NCBI GenBank assembly: GCA_018907035.1
Contig: JACCIC010000175.1
Location: 886,001-950,000 of the forward strand
Source: Sycobia sp. Sy_11
Taxonomy: Eukaryota > Arthropoda > Insecta > Hymenoptera > Epichrysomallidae
DNA length: 64,000 bases
Reading direction: 5' to 3'
The translations under genes and the position numbers were made by a program. Below are positions 27,340-38,889 of the stretch, piece after piece. The notes under the pieces are model-generated. The model worked only from the letters and a program-made list of their open reading frames with translations, had not been told where the DNA came from and did no database searches. Numbering within the stretch: the stretch's first letter is position 1; the number at the start of each line of letters is the position of its first letter.

Positions 27340-29388
27340 TTCAGGTTATCTGCAGTGCAATACTGTAAGTACTCAAAATTTACGCAACCATGTTGCATCA
27401 ATAACTAACCTGGCGATGTTTACATGAGACTTTCGGGTTTGCATGTATATTTGTTCTTCGCCTTTCTTTCTAGAACTCGTGTCTAATCTCGATCTCTTTC
27501 ATTATTCATCTCTACTTTTGACGCAAATGTGAGAGCCAATCAGCGATGCTCACCGCTTATTCTGATCACTCCTTAGACGATCACTACTACGTCAAATCGA
27601 GAGCTTTGAGATGAGAATTTACACGCGCTTCTGTATTCTTGGTTTTTATACCCACTTTAGTTTGGTTTAGTTGTTTGGACTCTTGTTATATCCATATTAT
27701 AGCATTAACTAAATAGTAACCACGAGGAGATTAAGAGTATTAGCAAGATTAATTGATATGTTGAAAATAAATCATTACATCTGTTATCCTAAACCAAAAC
27801 ACTGATTTTTCTCCACCAAGTATTCTCTTCATCAAAATTATATACTATATTAGTTTTTGATCCTTAGAGAATAATTATTAACGATAATTTATTAATTACA
27901 CAGACCATGTTCATAAAATTTAAAAATTTCCGATATTTTAATCAATTTTGTCCTTACCAGTTGAAATATAACTTGAATTTGGTGGCTCAACACTCGCTTT
28001 ATAAATTGGAACTAGCAAGGGGCAATGAATCGTTCGCAAACAAGAAGGCTGTAGTAGCAGGTTATGGATATAGTTCCATCAAAGAAGCATCCAACTCGTC
28101 TGGGAATTTCATTCGAGAAACGGATTATAAATTATATTACGTCGGTGCTTTAATACTTTTGGACGAGGCGTGTACCGATGTTTTTCAGGAGACAATTCAG
28201 ATTGAGAGACAAATGTGTGCTGTCACGAAATATACTTTTTACCCAAATGCAAAAGCAGGTGTTTGCGAGGTTGGTATATTTAATTGAGAAATAAAGAAAT
28301 TTCTAGATTTACCCGCCTAGTCGTATATATATATATGAACATTGTCTGAATTTATTGATATTCAATTTCTTATGGGAATAGATTTTATCAGCCAAATCGA
28401 TGATTTCTTTTATCTGAAAAATTTAAATAATGCTTCATACATCATAATGCGAGGAAATGATATAAAAGAAATACAATGCAACACAAATATCTTTAATACC
28501 AATTTTGATAGTAATATTAGATTCAAAACAATTCAAGACAATAAGGTGTCAGTGACTGAATTGATTGATTGATTGACTAAACTGACCGATTGATTAGGCT
28601 GAAATTTTATTGTATCATATGTATTTCAGTTATATATTCAGAAGCTAATATTTAGAGAGTCGCAAATCCATAGCACCACGTTTATTCCAGCATCTTTTAC
28701 TCACGAGTTGCGATTCTAATCGTTTTTTATACGATACGGAATGCAATTTTTAAATATCAGAAGGTTAAATCTGGTTGACACTTTAAGATGTCGTTTAATC
28801 AAATTGTAAATAATACTGTCTTAAGAAGCTTTCGCTCCTTAGATTTTTGAGAGTAAAATGTCAATATCGTGAAACGAATATAATTTATCGATAAAAATTG
28901 CCGCGAAGTTGACTAAATTCGCTAGACGTTCTGGATTTTAGATAATTCTCTACCTATTTTCCTTAATCATGATGATTCATACGAAAAAGTTCGTCGAACG
29001 AGACGAAAAATTTATCGCGTAACCACGGACAGTTCCGCAAATTTTACCACAACGTACGTAATAAGATCCGCAGGTTGTTGATCCTAATTTTTCGTTAGTA
29101 TTTGTTGAAAATTCTATAGAAAAACTTCTAACCACAGAGGCATTAAATATTAATAAGATATCGTGTATGTTGTTATACAGTTTGACGGTGGAGGTCCACT
29201 TGTCGTGAAAAAAACGGTCGTCGGAATCCTGAGCAGGCACGATCCCAATTGCGACGATACCACCACTGGTGCCATTTATACAAGAGTGTCGTATTACGAG
29301 GAATACATTCACAGAATAATGCAGGAAGTACCAGATACGCATAAAATTGTGCATTATAATCGACCGATCCCTATGGGAGAAATTATTA

Positions 29389-29393
<5 letters not shown>
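25988..29393 (+). CDS. Secreted serine protease homologue (catalytic Ser to Gly), 4 exons, 303 aa
   Basis: Coding exons: 25988-26051, 26291-26616, 27961-28269, 29181-29393, with intron phases 1, 0, 0. The 303-residue product starts with a ~22-residue hydrophobic signal peptide (MSDFNFVLCFLLYIISYIII). A chymotrypsin-fold domain follows from VVNG (residue 30). Catalytic His76 (SAAHC) and Asp125 (NDLAVVE) are present; the GDSGGP site reads CEFDGGGP, so Ser195 (chymotrypsin numbering) is Gly236 and Gly193 is Phe234. Residues 189 and 190 are Gly and Val. No Arg/Lys precedes VVNG, so trypsin-like activation is not expected. Cys pairs 201-216 and 232-257 match the family; the partner of Cys77 (usual C42) is lost. 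The C-terminus has YTRVSYYEEYI. Insect homologues of this kind act as non-catalytic cofactors or binders in immunity, digestion or venom; the role here is unknown. All junctions keep frame, so it is not an obvious pseudogene. Confidence 0.88.
26052..26290 (+). other. Intron 1, apparent GC-AG intron
   Basis: The exon 1/2 junction is in phase 1. GT at 26056 would break the frame (CATGGCAA|GTACCT), whereas G|GCAAGT at 26052 fits the GC-donor consensus and joins CAT-G to CT-TTC to keep the frame into FGLQEE. The acceptor is TTTTTAATTTCAG. The intron is 239 bp. Confidence 0.6.
26695..26740. repeat. (TA)n microsatellite in intron 2
   Basis: Pure TA run of ~46 bp, starting about 80 bases after the exon 2 donor. 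Confidence 0.97.
27272..27338. repeat. (AG)n microsatellite in intron 2, ~67 bp
   Basis: Longest GA/CT tract of the window, inside intron 2 of the protease homologue. On the sense strand it is AG, which would form a long purine run in the pre-mRNA. Confidence 0.97.
27418..27802 (+). mobile_element. Possible solo LTR
   Basis: The block begins TGTTTACATG and ends CCAAAACA, so it has TG...CA ends. Inside, in order, are a CCAAT-type box (GAGAGCCAATCAGC near 27531), a TATA-like TTTTTATACCC near 27644 and AATAAA near 27767, the order expected of an LTR. The flanks show no target-site duplication and no second copy lies in the window, so the call is weak. Confidence 0.25.
28270..29180 (+). other. 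Intron 3
   Basis: Phase 0 intron of 911 bp, donor GAG|GTTGGT and acceptor TGTTGTTATACAG. No alternative exon with an intact GDSGGP motif is present in it. A 76-codon AT-rich frame at 28342-28572 has no motif and is taken as noise. Confidence 0.75.

Positions 29394-29451
<58 letters not shown>
29393..29451. repeat. (TA)n tract at the stop codon / start of 3' UTR
   Basis: The TAA stop at 29391-29393 runs directly into a ~58-bp TA array, so the repeat forms the beginning of the 3' UTR. Confidence 0.95.
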
Positions 29452-29453
<2 letters not shown>

Positions 29454-29872
29454 TTATTAAAAATCGACGTATTCGCACTTGATTTCATAGTGCGTGAATT
29501 ATTTATCGTATGAGATATTTCAATATAGGTCTGCCAGTTTTCTCCGGTGCAATCATTCCATGCGCCGAAAAGCCATTTTATTGATTTATTAATACAGGCT
29601 CTTTTCAATAAGGAAAGTAAAAAATCAATTTACCGGAAAAGTGTAGTCACGGATTGATTTAGTCTGACGTTAATTATTTAATTTAATAATTTATTCAAAA
29701 GTATATGATTAATTGAAACACGACACTGTGAAGATATATGAATTCCAATGATTTATTATATACAATCGTGAAATTGAACATTTTAATCATTGATAAATAC
29801 GCAAATTCTCAGTAATTATATATTATACATTCTTACATTTTCTATTATATTATTGAATTCGGGGAGAGGGCA

Positions 29873-29878
29873 AATAAA
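29873..29878 (+). terminator. Candidate polyadenylation signal
   Basis: AATAAA in CAAATAAAAATATT, 480 bases after the stop, is the first clear canonical hexamer found downstream of the protease homologue. The cleavage site cannot be seen. Confidence 0.3.
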
Positions 29879-29899
29879 AATATTATTGAAAATCGATAG

Positions 29900-31380
29900 C
29901 GAATATCTCATACAAAACGTGTAATATTTGACACTACTGTTCGTCAGAGATGCTAATACCGGGTCATTCGCTGTTTAGAACTGTACGTTTTACCGCCTAC
30001 GCCATTGCCATTTCTGAACATTATAGAAATTGCGTTTATGTTTATGCGTTGTTATTTTTTCTACCATCTATCTAAATTGAATATACAGTGATCTGACTTA
30101 CTACTTGCGGCGATGTATATTCGATATTTCTTTATGTTTATTGGCATCGTGAACGTATATTGCAAATGGAATAATTTGGAAAACTATTTTTTTTCATTTT
30201 CATCGAAATTAATAAGTCAACGTATTTCGGATTATATAGTGCAGAAAATTTTCTAACCTATAATTAACGTAAAATAAAAGGGGAATTTATATAAATGCAA
30301 TTCGTATGAATGTCCTATAGGTATTCGATTCTGCATAGTGAAATATTTTTGTAAATACACAAATACAGAACATTATGAAATTATAATATGTATGTATACA
30401 ACATTCTTTATCCAACCTTTTCGTTTTTTTTTTAATGTGTATTCGTGTAATTTTGAGAAAGTATTAAATCTAATATTATAAAGACGTTTCAACGAAATCA
30501 ATAGATTTTTTAAAAACGTTTATATTAATAAAATGTAATCTGTACAATTACATTCATAAAGATTATCTTTATCTGACATTAAAAAATGCGCCAAACTTAA
30601 CTACATCGGCGTCGTTATTACAACACAATAGACATAACTGTACGAATTTTCATTTTAATTAAATTTGTCTTAAAAAAACGTTACGTTTTAAAAAGTAATT
30701 AAAACGTTGATGTAAGCCAGCTGATTATATAATAATTATTTTCGAATGGCACGTGTGACTACGTCTGAGCAGCAGTTGTTTTCTATATTTAATTAGTGTA
30801 TATTTTGTCACTTTATTACTCAACAGTACTAAATGAATTGTGGATAATGCTTTAAAATGATATAAAATCCTATTCCACTGGAATCGCTAATTTCGCGTTC
30901 AAGACACTTGTTTCTCGAATACAGTTCATTTAAATCTATTAATAATCCATTGTGACTGTACGATTCAATTAAAAATTTTGCTTATCACAAAGCGTCTCGG
31001 TATTTTATTCGGTAAAAACGCCTTCATCATCAACTACATATCGAGCGTACGCTGTGATTTTCCAATAGAATTTTTCTTCTTTCCTAATCAGCTCTACATT
31101 ACATAACGTCTTCTGCCTATGTAAGACAACGACACTAATTATGAATCTCTCAGTTATAACACAGTTACAACTCGATTACAACTCAGTTAAACGTTATCAG
31201 CGTGCGACCGTGTTTTAATACAGATTTCTCGCGATTCGCGGGCTCGTAAATCGACTCTTTCACGAGCTGTGCAACGACTTATATACGCGCTCGATATCTA
31301 AATAATAATTTCGCATATATTAATCGAAACCCTACAATACTGTCTAAAGCTGCATATATGTGCGCGCGCGTGCGTATGTG
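29900..31380. other. AT-rich gene-free stretch
   Basis: No repeat array, conserved motif or credible reading frame seen. Confidence 0.55.
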
Positions 31381-31381
31381 T

Positions 31382-31394
<13 letters not shown>

Positions 31395-31442
<48 letters not shown>

Positions 31443-31446
31443 GTAT
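31395..31446. repeat. (TA)n-(GTAT)n microsatellite
   Basis: TA run to about 31430 followed by four GTAT units. Confidence 0.96.
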
Positions 31447-31570
31447 AGGAATCACCGGTGCGTTTGGCTTCCCCGTCTGTTCTGTTCTAGAAAATATCGT
31501 ACGTTCAGGGGCTCGTTTACAGGTATATAACATGCGTAATGGTTCAATTTTTTTTTGTTTGTATTTTTAG

Positions 31571-31695
31571 AAGCTACAACGAAATTTGCTAACAGAGCGG
31601 GCATGCGCGGTGGGAATCTCCAGAGACGGAAATCCATTGATGGAGAATCCGGCATGGGGAAGGAAACTCGGAACGAGCCATCCGACACTTGGTAG
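31571..31695 (+). CDS. Candidate terminal exon of an unidentified gene
   Basis: A textbook acceptor (T-rich TTTTTTTTTGTTTGTATTTTTAG) is followed at 31571 by a GC-balanced block that stays open for 40 codons and ends at TAG 31693-31695. The encoded tail is polar and basic, including NRAGMRGGNLQRRKSIDGES and ETRNEPSDTW. The upstream frame closes within 35 bases inside the putative intron. The sharp composition change and the acceptor support an exon; no partner exon and no family were recognised. An opposite-strand open frame over the same bases weakens the case. Confidence 0.3.
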
Positions 31696-31699
31696 ATCG

Positions 31700-33140
31700 T
31701 TCAATTATGTATAGATGTTATGGTTGACATTGGTGCAATGATTATTGATGATGCGTTAAATGATATAATAGTTTAGATCGTATATTAAATGATTTGCAAT
31801 GGTAAAAAAAATCAATATAGCCTAATATGTATAAAATAATATTTGTCATTGCAAACGTGTAAAACTCATATTCGTAGCTCTTTTTCAATGACGTAAGTCA
31901 TAGAACTATATTTTCTTATATTTAACGAATATTGTATCTGGTAAAAAAATGCTTTCTCGAAGTACCATCTCCGATTACTTCTATTAAAAGAAACGTTCTG
32001 ATTTTTATCCTTGCAAGATTAGAGTCGTTACCGTAATGAGTTCAAATCGTACCAATCGAGTGCAAATTTAATTTGATACGAGTGAACGAGTAAAAGTAGA
32101 ACACGATAAGTCAAAAATCTAGAAAGTCAATCAGCCTTTTTTTTTAATGCGAATTTCTTCATATCGAACGTAGTAAATTCCATCACCCACCAGTGAAGTC
32201 CTCTTCGTAATCTGAACGTGAATTTATCGATACTCGATAGCTTTCCGTAACAGTGCCTTCGTTATTATTATCGCCGCGATATTCATTGTATGTAGGAAAT
32301 GGGATGCTTATAATAAGCAAACAATTTTTTTACCCTATTATTCTAAATAGAAAAATGCTGAAAATCTAAACAAGAAATATAGGTAATTATATAATGTATA
32401 TTTCTATTATTCGTATATAAAGTATCCAAATTATAACGTCGTTTTTATGAAATATTGAAGTCAAATTCATAAACAATGTCATCAAACAAAATTATTATTA
32501 ATAAAAATGTTATTGAAACTAATCAAATATTTTTATTACTTCTATTTTATTGTTCTAACGCTATATATGTCGTCGATTGACACGTCCTGGGGTTTTGAGT
32601 CCCAAAATATTTTACGTCATATATGAAAGAATAATGAAAATATATGCTACTTAGGCTTCACTAATATGACGAAAATTGACAGAAAGCAAAAGTGAATGGT
32701 TATCCTAATTCTATCAAGTTTATTGCGCTGAGAAAAGTTTTCGGCTCCCAAATAAGTACGTTCCAGAAAATCAGGATGGTTTAGTACTGAGACTGGTCAT
32801 CTTGGACATTATAAGGACGTTGAAAATGGGTATAAGAATATACGAAAGTTAATGCTAAATGATTCAATTTCTCAAACTACCTCAAGATCCTTGCACAAAC
32901 TCTTCTAGTTTGATCAATGATATCAGATAATAATACCAGTTATAAAGAATCGAAAAATATAACTTGGAATCTATCGTAATAACTCAAGTTATGGGCGAAC
33001 ACATATGTCTAAGAAAATTGTTTGTAGAATATATTAGAAGTAGATACATAAACATATGTGCAATTATAGTCTGGTATATATATATATTAAAACCTAAAAT
33101 CAATTCAACACTGTATCAGAATTTATTAAAAAGATTACAT
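31700..33140. other. AT-rich gene-free stretch
   Basis: Nothing recognised on either strand. Confidence 0.5.
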
Positions 33141-33640
33141 ATACATAGCAATGATATGGACAAAAGTAAGCAAGTATGCATTGCACGAATGCTGAGTATG
33201 TAAGTACACAAAGATAACAAGGAAGCAGATTAATTTACTAAACGAAGTGGCATTTTCAGCACTCGTCCGAAAAAAGCAATTGCAGTACCTTATTGGGATG
33301 GGCGCATTGCTCTAGATAAAACTTTCGAGAAGTGACATGTATATTCATAGGCTAATTAGTTGATCAGAATATCTACTTTCTACGCTTAATAAAACAACTG
33401 GGCTATGATGAACATTACTTGCACAAACGCAAGGCAAGTCTTAGTTCTTTTAGCTGAACCTATAGACTCAATTTGCGATATATGTAAAAGATTAAATGGA
33501 TAGAAATGTGTAGATGGTGAATCTACTAGGTTGAATCGCTTCCGCTATACTAGTCTTATTTTTATTCGGGTATCGTTGGATTTGGCTGGGAGGCATGGTT
33601 TACTCGAATCTGATGATTTTAAGGGATGCGGTTGACCCAG
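33140..33640 (+). mobile_element. Possible very degenerate retrotransposon RNase H remnant
   Basis: In one frame the words DNKEAD, FTKRSG, then RPKKAIAVPYWDGRIALDK recall the GNEKADELAR-G-S stretch near the C-terminal end of RNase H domains in jockey/R1-like elements. The frame is broken by several stops. No reverse transcriptase motif is visible. This is pattern resemblance only. Confidence 0.18.
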
Positions 33641-33659
33641 TCAATAATTATTCCCCTAG

Positions 33660-34560
33660 AGTATTTTTGATCTTAGCAACATTTATACTTTTTCATCATA
33701 ATTTCAATTCAAGTATATATTTAATACGTTTTCAACGAAAGCTAATATTCAAAATCAAAGGGACTAGTTATTGAGCACACTTTTATGACTATATTTCATG
33801 ACAAATTATTGCTAATTGAACTAAACAAGGCTTTTGAACCACAACAAATCATGATTAAGTAGACAATATATTCTTGTTTATATAATTTACAACTCGACGA
33901 ATCTAATTGCAAATTTATATACAATACGAGTATCCAGATACAAGCATGAAATAATGAAATATGAACGCGTTTCAAAGAAGTCCATAGATTTTAACTATTT
34001 ATTCAGTGCATATCTATCTTTTTTTTTTATTATAATTACGCCTGCTGATAATTTTTAATTAATTAAAAAATAAAATCTAAAACAAACACCCTGGATATTA
34101 TTGATTGGGTAACGTTAAATAAATGATTCAATAAGCTCGGAAAAGTTGGAAAAAAAACGGGCATCCCTGGACTTTGCTCGGTCGATTACTGGACGTGACC
34201 CTTCATTTTTGCCCTCGTTTTTAACGTCACACGTCGCAATGCTAATTTCATATAGAACGATTAGTCCATGTTGCGCAACTGCTTTTATAGAGTTGCTATA
34301 ACGCATCATTGTGACTTCAGACAAAAATACGGAAATTAAACTACAATGACAAAATTTCTATATTTTTGCCGATGTACCAGTGTAACGACACGGACGGATA
34401 TATATACACAAATTGTAAAAATGAAAAAATAAAGGAACAATAATGAGTGGGGCGATTAAAGCGGGGCACCGCGTGAATCCAACCAACGAAAGTATAGCCG
34501 TAATATTGCACACATTTATATAAGTTTTAATTTATCTGCCAAGTCTCCCAAATTAACGTG
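33660..34560. other. AT-rich gene-free stretch
   Basis: Nothing recognised. Confidence 0.5.
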
Positions 34561-34633
34561 TGTACGGTATAGTTTGATTTCCATCCATGAAACCTTGCCT
34601 GTCCCACGTCGCAATGGAGGCATAAAGTATAAA

Positions 34634-34635
<2 letters not shown>

Positions 34636-34672
<37 letters not shown>

Positions 34673-34690
34673 CGCGTGTGTGCGTGTGTG
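34636..34690. repeat. (GT)n-(CG)n-(GT)n compound microsatellite
   Basis: GT run 34636-34664, CG run 34664-34676, then GT again: over 50 bp of strictly alternating purine-pyrimidine. Confidence 0.96.
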
Positions 34691-35187
34691 TACACAAGAA
34701 TAAAACAAGAAATACCTCAACGGCGTGCGAAAGCTCGCATATATATGTTCGTATGTATATAGACTTGCTCTTATATGTGTCTCGGAGTGGTCCGTGTGTG
34801 TGTACGTGTGCGCGAGCGCGTGTATTCCTTCCGCACCTGCCCCACACTGTATATACATCGAGTATCAGGCATATACACCCGGCGGGTCAACGATCCGCAT
34901 TTACCCGCATACATATAGCGCAGCACTCACGCGCACTACTGCTGACTAGCATATATATATACACGCATGCATGCACACACGCATATGTATATGCACTCAT
35001 TCCGCGTCTAAAGGGCGAAGGAGAAATATATCTTCGTATGGAATGCGTATATAAGTTGGAATGTCTCTATGTAGACGGCGAGCACGACGAACTTAGGGAG
35101 AAGGAGAGAGCGAGAAGTTTTCACGGAAGTTTAGGGAATTCGTGCAACGTTCGCTGTAAGACTTTCCTACATATATATGTAAGACTT

Positions 35188-35189
<2 letters not shown>

Positions 35190-35238
<49 letters not shown>
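35190..35238. repeat. (TA)n microsatellite, ~49 bp
   Basis: Preceded by a short imperfect duplicate of its flank (GACTTTCCTACATATATATG and GACTTCCTATAT). Confidence 0.97.
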
Positions 35239-35241
<3 letters not shown>

Positions 35242-35489
35242 AGTATATACATGCGCGTTCGCAAGATTCGTAAAGGTGCGCGAGCGAGCGAGAGCACTTA
35301 GAAGGGGAACGGCGAGGATGGAGGTCGGGGTGTCGATTTCTCGTCATGATGACTCGTCGACTGGTCCATCTGTAATATAAAAGTTGGAAGTAATATCGTT
35401 GGCAGCTTTCCCGAGAAATGATGCAGATTGCGAAACTTGTTCGACAATGGCGCGGAAGGCCGATATTTTCTCCATTGTATACCAATTGT

Positions 35490-35490
<1 letters not shown>

Positions 35491-35565
<75 letters not shown>
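35491..35565. repeat. (TA)n microsatellite, ~75 bp
   Basis: Longest TA tract in the window. Confidence 0.97.
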
Positions 35566-35567
<2 letters not shown>

Positions 35568-38500
35568 CTACACATAACAATATAAAGCATAAAAAGTACT
35601 CAAATTTTGCAAAAGCCATCAAATCGTTCTAGCAATCAAGCATGTGACATGTAAACTAGATAGTTCTTGAAAGAACAGTGAGTAATGCAGGTCATTGATT
35701 ATGCGACAAGCCGCGGTGGAAAGAGGCTTGCAATTTTATTATATACTCTGTATACGTGCTCGTTAACAAGTTAAATTTAATCGAGTCTCTTTAATCCAAG
35801 TGTACAATCAATGCCCGAAACGCGTAAATATCGCGCCAAACTTCATCAGCACGAGCGTCGAAGTAATATTTTCAGCTCGTGTAACAAAATTGTGGAATTA
35901 TGCATTTTCAAAACATTAAAAAAAAAAAAAAAAATCGATAAGTGCAACATAAAACGCTCTGAATTTGCGTTATATGAGCCAGTTTTTTGAAATTGATACA
36001 GCTAAATTCACGTATTATAATATAGGTGAATGGATAGATGAAATAAAATAATATATAGCGATATTGTTGCGAATGCAATAATTACGATTTAAGAGAAATA
36101 TCGGCATTATGGCCTTAATATTAATTTATGGGCACTTGTATATATATACAATCGAAGAAAATAGAGGAAAAGATCTATGTAAATGATCAAAAACTCGCTG
36201 CTCGTAATAATGTAATGCCACATTATGAAAGCGGCAATGTTCCACGTCAGAGATACGTTTCGACAGTGTTATCTATCCACAGTTTAAATGCACGATTTAT
36301 ATTTTATAATTGTAGATATGCAATAATCTCGCTCGGCAAGATAATACGATGCTGCATCGTGTATGCATACACACACACGCACACACACACCGACTACGCG
36401 TACACATATATTCTTAAAACAATACATTTTTAGCTCAAATTCATTTATCTTACCGACAAATTTGTCCAAAATAACAACAAAATAATTGTGTTCTTCTTTT
36501 TGTAACCTTTAAATATTAATAAGCAATCGTTATTCCTACGGGTTACAAAGCTCCACGAGCGATTGGATACTAAATAAATTATTGTTAATTAGAATCGAGC
36601 ACTTTCAATATGCGATACTGAATAATTACGACAGCCAAGGACGGATTCAGGCGGAGATTCAAGAGTAGCCTTGGCTGATGACGTATATATACGAAATAAT
36701 CGTTTTGTCAAAATGCGCATGCCTTTATAGCGATTAATAATACTCCTTAGAACAAGGGAGAAATTATAACTTATATACGAATGTGTAATTTTAATATCGA
36801 AAATTACGTTATGACACGAAAGTAGAAAATTATTTTCCTCTTTTCCAGGATATTTCGGAGTAGGGATTCGAGCAGACCATCGTGAAACTTGCAATAGTAT
36901 AAACTATAATCAATAGACTGTGACTTACGTATATAGTAATTGATATTTTGTTTGTAGTAATGCATATAATAAAATTAGAATATTTCCTGTTCAAAGTTAC
37001 GAACTACTTCTCTAAGCACTTTATCGAGATATTATTGACTTAAGCAGAAACTGCTTAATATATTCGGTGGGTATACAGATCAATAGGAAAACTTATTTCG
37101 CTACATTTTTACACGGCATCTTCTTACTACTTTTTGAATAATCTACGAACGTGATCTTTCGTTGTTTCAAAGTCAGTGCGAGTTTTTTGTTTTGTATATA
37201 TGGTATAAAAAATGCGACTCGATTAAGCTGCGACGCTAAAAGTAAATTCGAAAGGTAAATAGAACTTGCCAGAAGTTCGTTATTGCAAAGAGATAAGCTA
37301 CAAAAGCCGTGTTTTCGGTTTGCCAATTGTTTGATCGTCTTAGTTACGGTTCCAGAAAATCCAAAAGTTTTAATTGTCTTATAAAGTTTAATCTCGAAAT
37401 TGTAAAATTTTCAGTTCAGACAAAGTCCAGAGAATAATTAATCGGGTGTACGGAAATTTTATCCCTGTCGCGCGCGCGAAGAGCGTTTTATAAACGGGCG
37501 ACGCGGTTAAAGGGGCTACAACGTCTTTCGTATATGGTACATTAATCGTTCCGTCTACTATTGTCTCGCGAACCGATCGAAACCGACGACGATTCGGATG
37601 GGATGAAAGGAATGGAAAAATATATACATGATTCTGAGACAAAGAGTAAATTAGCTCTTTTCTTTATCATATAAATAATAGTCATGATACGCGTGAGCAT
37701 TCGAATAGTATCATTTTCGTAACATTTTTATTAAGAGGGTGTCAAAACGAAATCTGACCGCCTTAACGTCGCGCAACACGAATGAACCAGTTGACAACGA
37801 TTTTTTACCATACAACAATTCGCCCATACACCAATCTGTTTGAATGATTAAAAAATTTCTATCTCAAGCGAACCCAATAGCAGACTTCCTGTCACTCCGA
37901 ACAATCTGAATCGATCCGATAGTTGCACGGAAATAATGAAAATTGTCGTCTGGTAAGTTATCAGAATAGGGCCGAGGTGTGGTGGACATTGAGAGGCGCG
38001 TGCAATATAGACTAGAGCTGAATGATTCAATAGAGGAGATTCAAAAGTTCCACATTCAGGTTCTGATCGATGACTCACAATTTTTACAAATTGTCACATT
38101 GTTATAAAGATTCATTAGACCTTCCATCGTGCTACGCGGCGTTACGATACGTTGAAAAACTTTACTCCGACATATCCTTAGTGGTTCAGCGATATAATAT
38201 GAAAACAGCTTGGTTCCACCTGCACTTGTCTGTTCAGTTTTAATTACAATGCTCTTGTGAAAACAAAATTGTCGAAAAAAAATGTCTACTCAAACAACAG
38301 TGTAATTAAATATTTTTAATTTGCACGATACAGTTCTTTATCGAAGGCGAAAAAGCTTATTTGATTGATCCTATAATAAACAGTTAATTAAGGATTATTC
38401 GGATAAAAGTTTGTTTGAATTTGAATTCAATAAAATTCAATTAGTTCTACCTCTGAGAATCGACCATTACATTGACTAATTGACAAGAAACTTAACAATA

Positions 38501-38660
38501 CTATTTATATATAAAATATATTTACGGACATAATAATATTTTTCACGAAAGCATTAAAAAAAAATGAAACAAGTGGTAAAACATAAGAGCTTTGCCGCGC
38601 TTTAATGCCAATTGAAATTTACCTAGAATTCATACGTCTATATCGGTATATATTTTCAGA
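35566..38660. other. 3 kb gene-free stretch
   Basis: AT-rich with an A16 run near 35920 and a (CA)n tract at 36368-36390. Reading frames at 37388-37642 and 37848-38078 (both minus) have no recognised motif. Confidence 0.5.
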
Positions 38661-38661
38661 G

Positions 38662-38760
38662 GCCTACGATGGCTCGATCGGTAGAGCCGAGGATTGGTAT
38701 TTCGGTGGTTTCGGTAGTTCCAATCGCGGTCTCCGCCGATCGACACAGGCACCGCTGTAA
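38662..38760 (+). mobile_element. tRNA-derived SINE-like sequence, copy 1
   Basis: TGGCTCGATCGGTAGAGC (38670-38687) resembles a tRNA D-arm/A box, and AGTTCCAATC (38716-38725) resembles a degenerate B box (GGTTCGAATC), at the spacing found in tRNAs. The acceptor stems do not pair, so it is not a functional tRNA gene. It shares the unusual GGCxCGATCG core with the sequence at 41679. Confidence 0.3.
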
Positions 38761-38889
38761 TAATTCACACGCGCTTTGTTTACATACACATCGTGGATCC
38801 TTCGTCGCTGATCAGCACCGGTATTTCCAAGCATAAATAGAGCGCCTTTCAATAACATAAAGTATATGGTATACATATTTAGTATATGG

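Larger units (their letters stand above)
26617..27960 (+). other. Intron 2 with microsatellites
   Basis: Donor GAG|GTATTT and acceptor TTTTGTCCTTACCAG bound a 1344-bp phase 0 intron. It contains a (TA)n tract, a (GA)n tract and an LTR-like block, making it the expanded intron of the gene. Confidence 0.8.

Noticed and set aside
27907..27960. Upstream extension of exon 3 (start MFIKFKNF)
   Set aside because: These residues lie in intron 2. The acceptor at 27960 joins NDLAVVE directly to LKYNLNL, which fits the protease fold.
28254..28262. Alternative exon 3 donor GCAG|GTGTTT
   Set aside because: Joining this to 29181 gives a stop (GTT TGA) at once.
29163..29180. Extension MYVVIQ before FDGGG in exon 4
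   Set aside because: It is intron sequence before the acceptor ending at 29180; the Cys-x-x-Asp spacing is right only with the junction after GVCE.
38662..38760. Functional tRNA gene
   Set aside because: A-box and B-box words are degenerate and no acceptor stem or anticodon loop folds.
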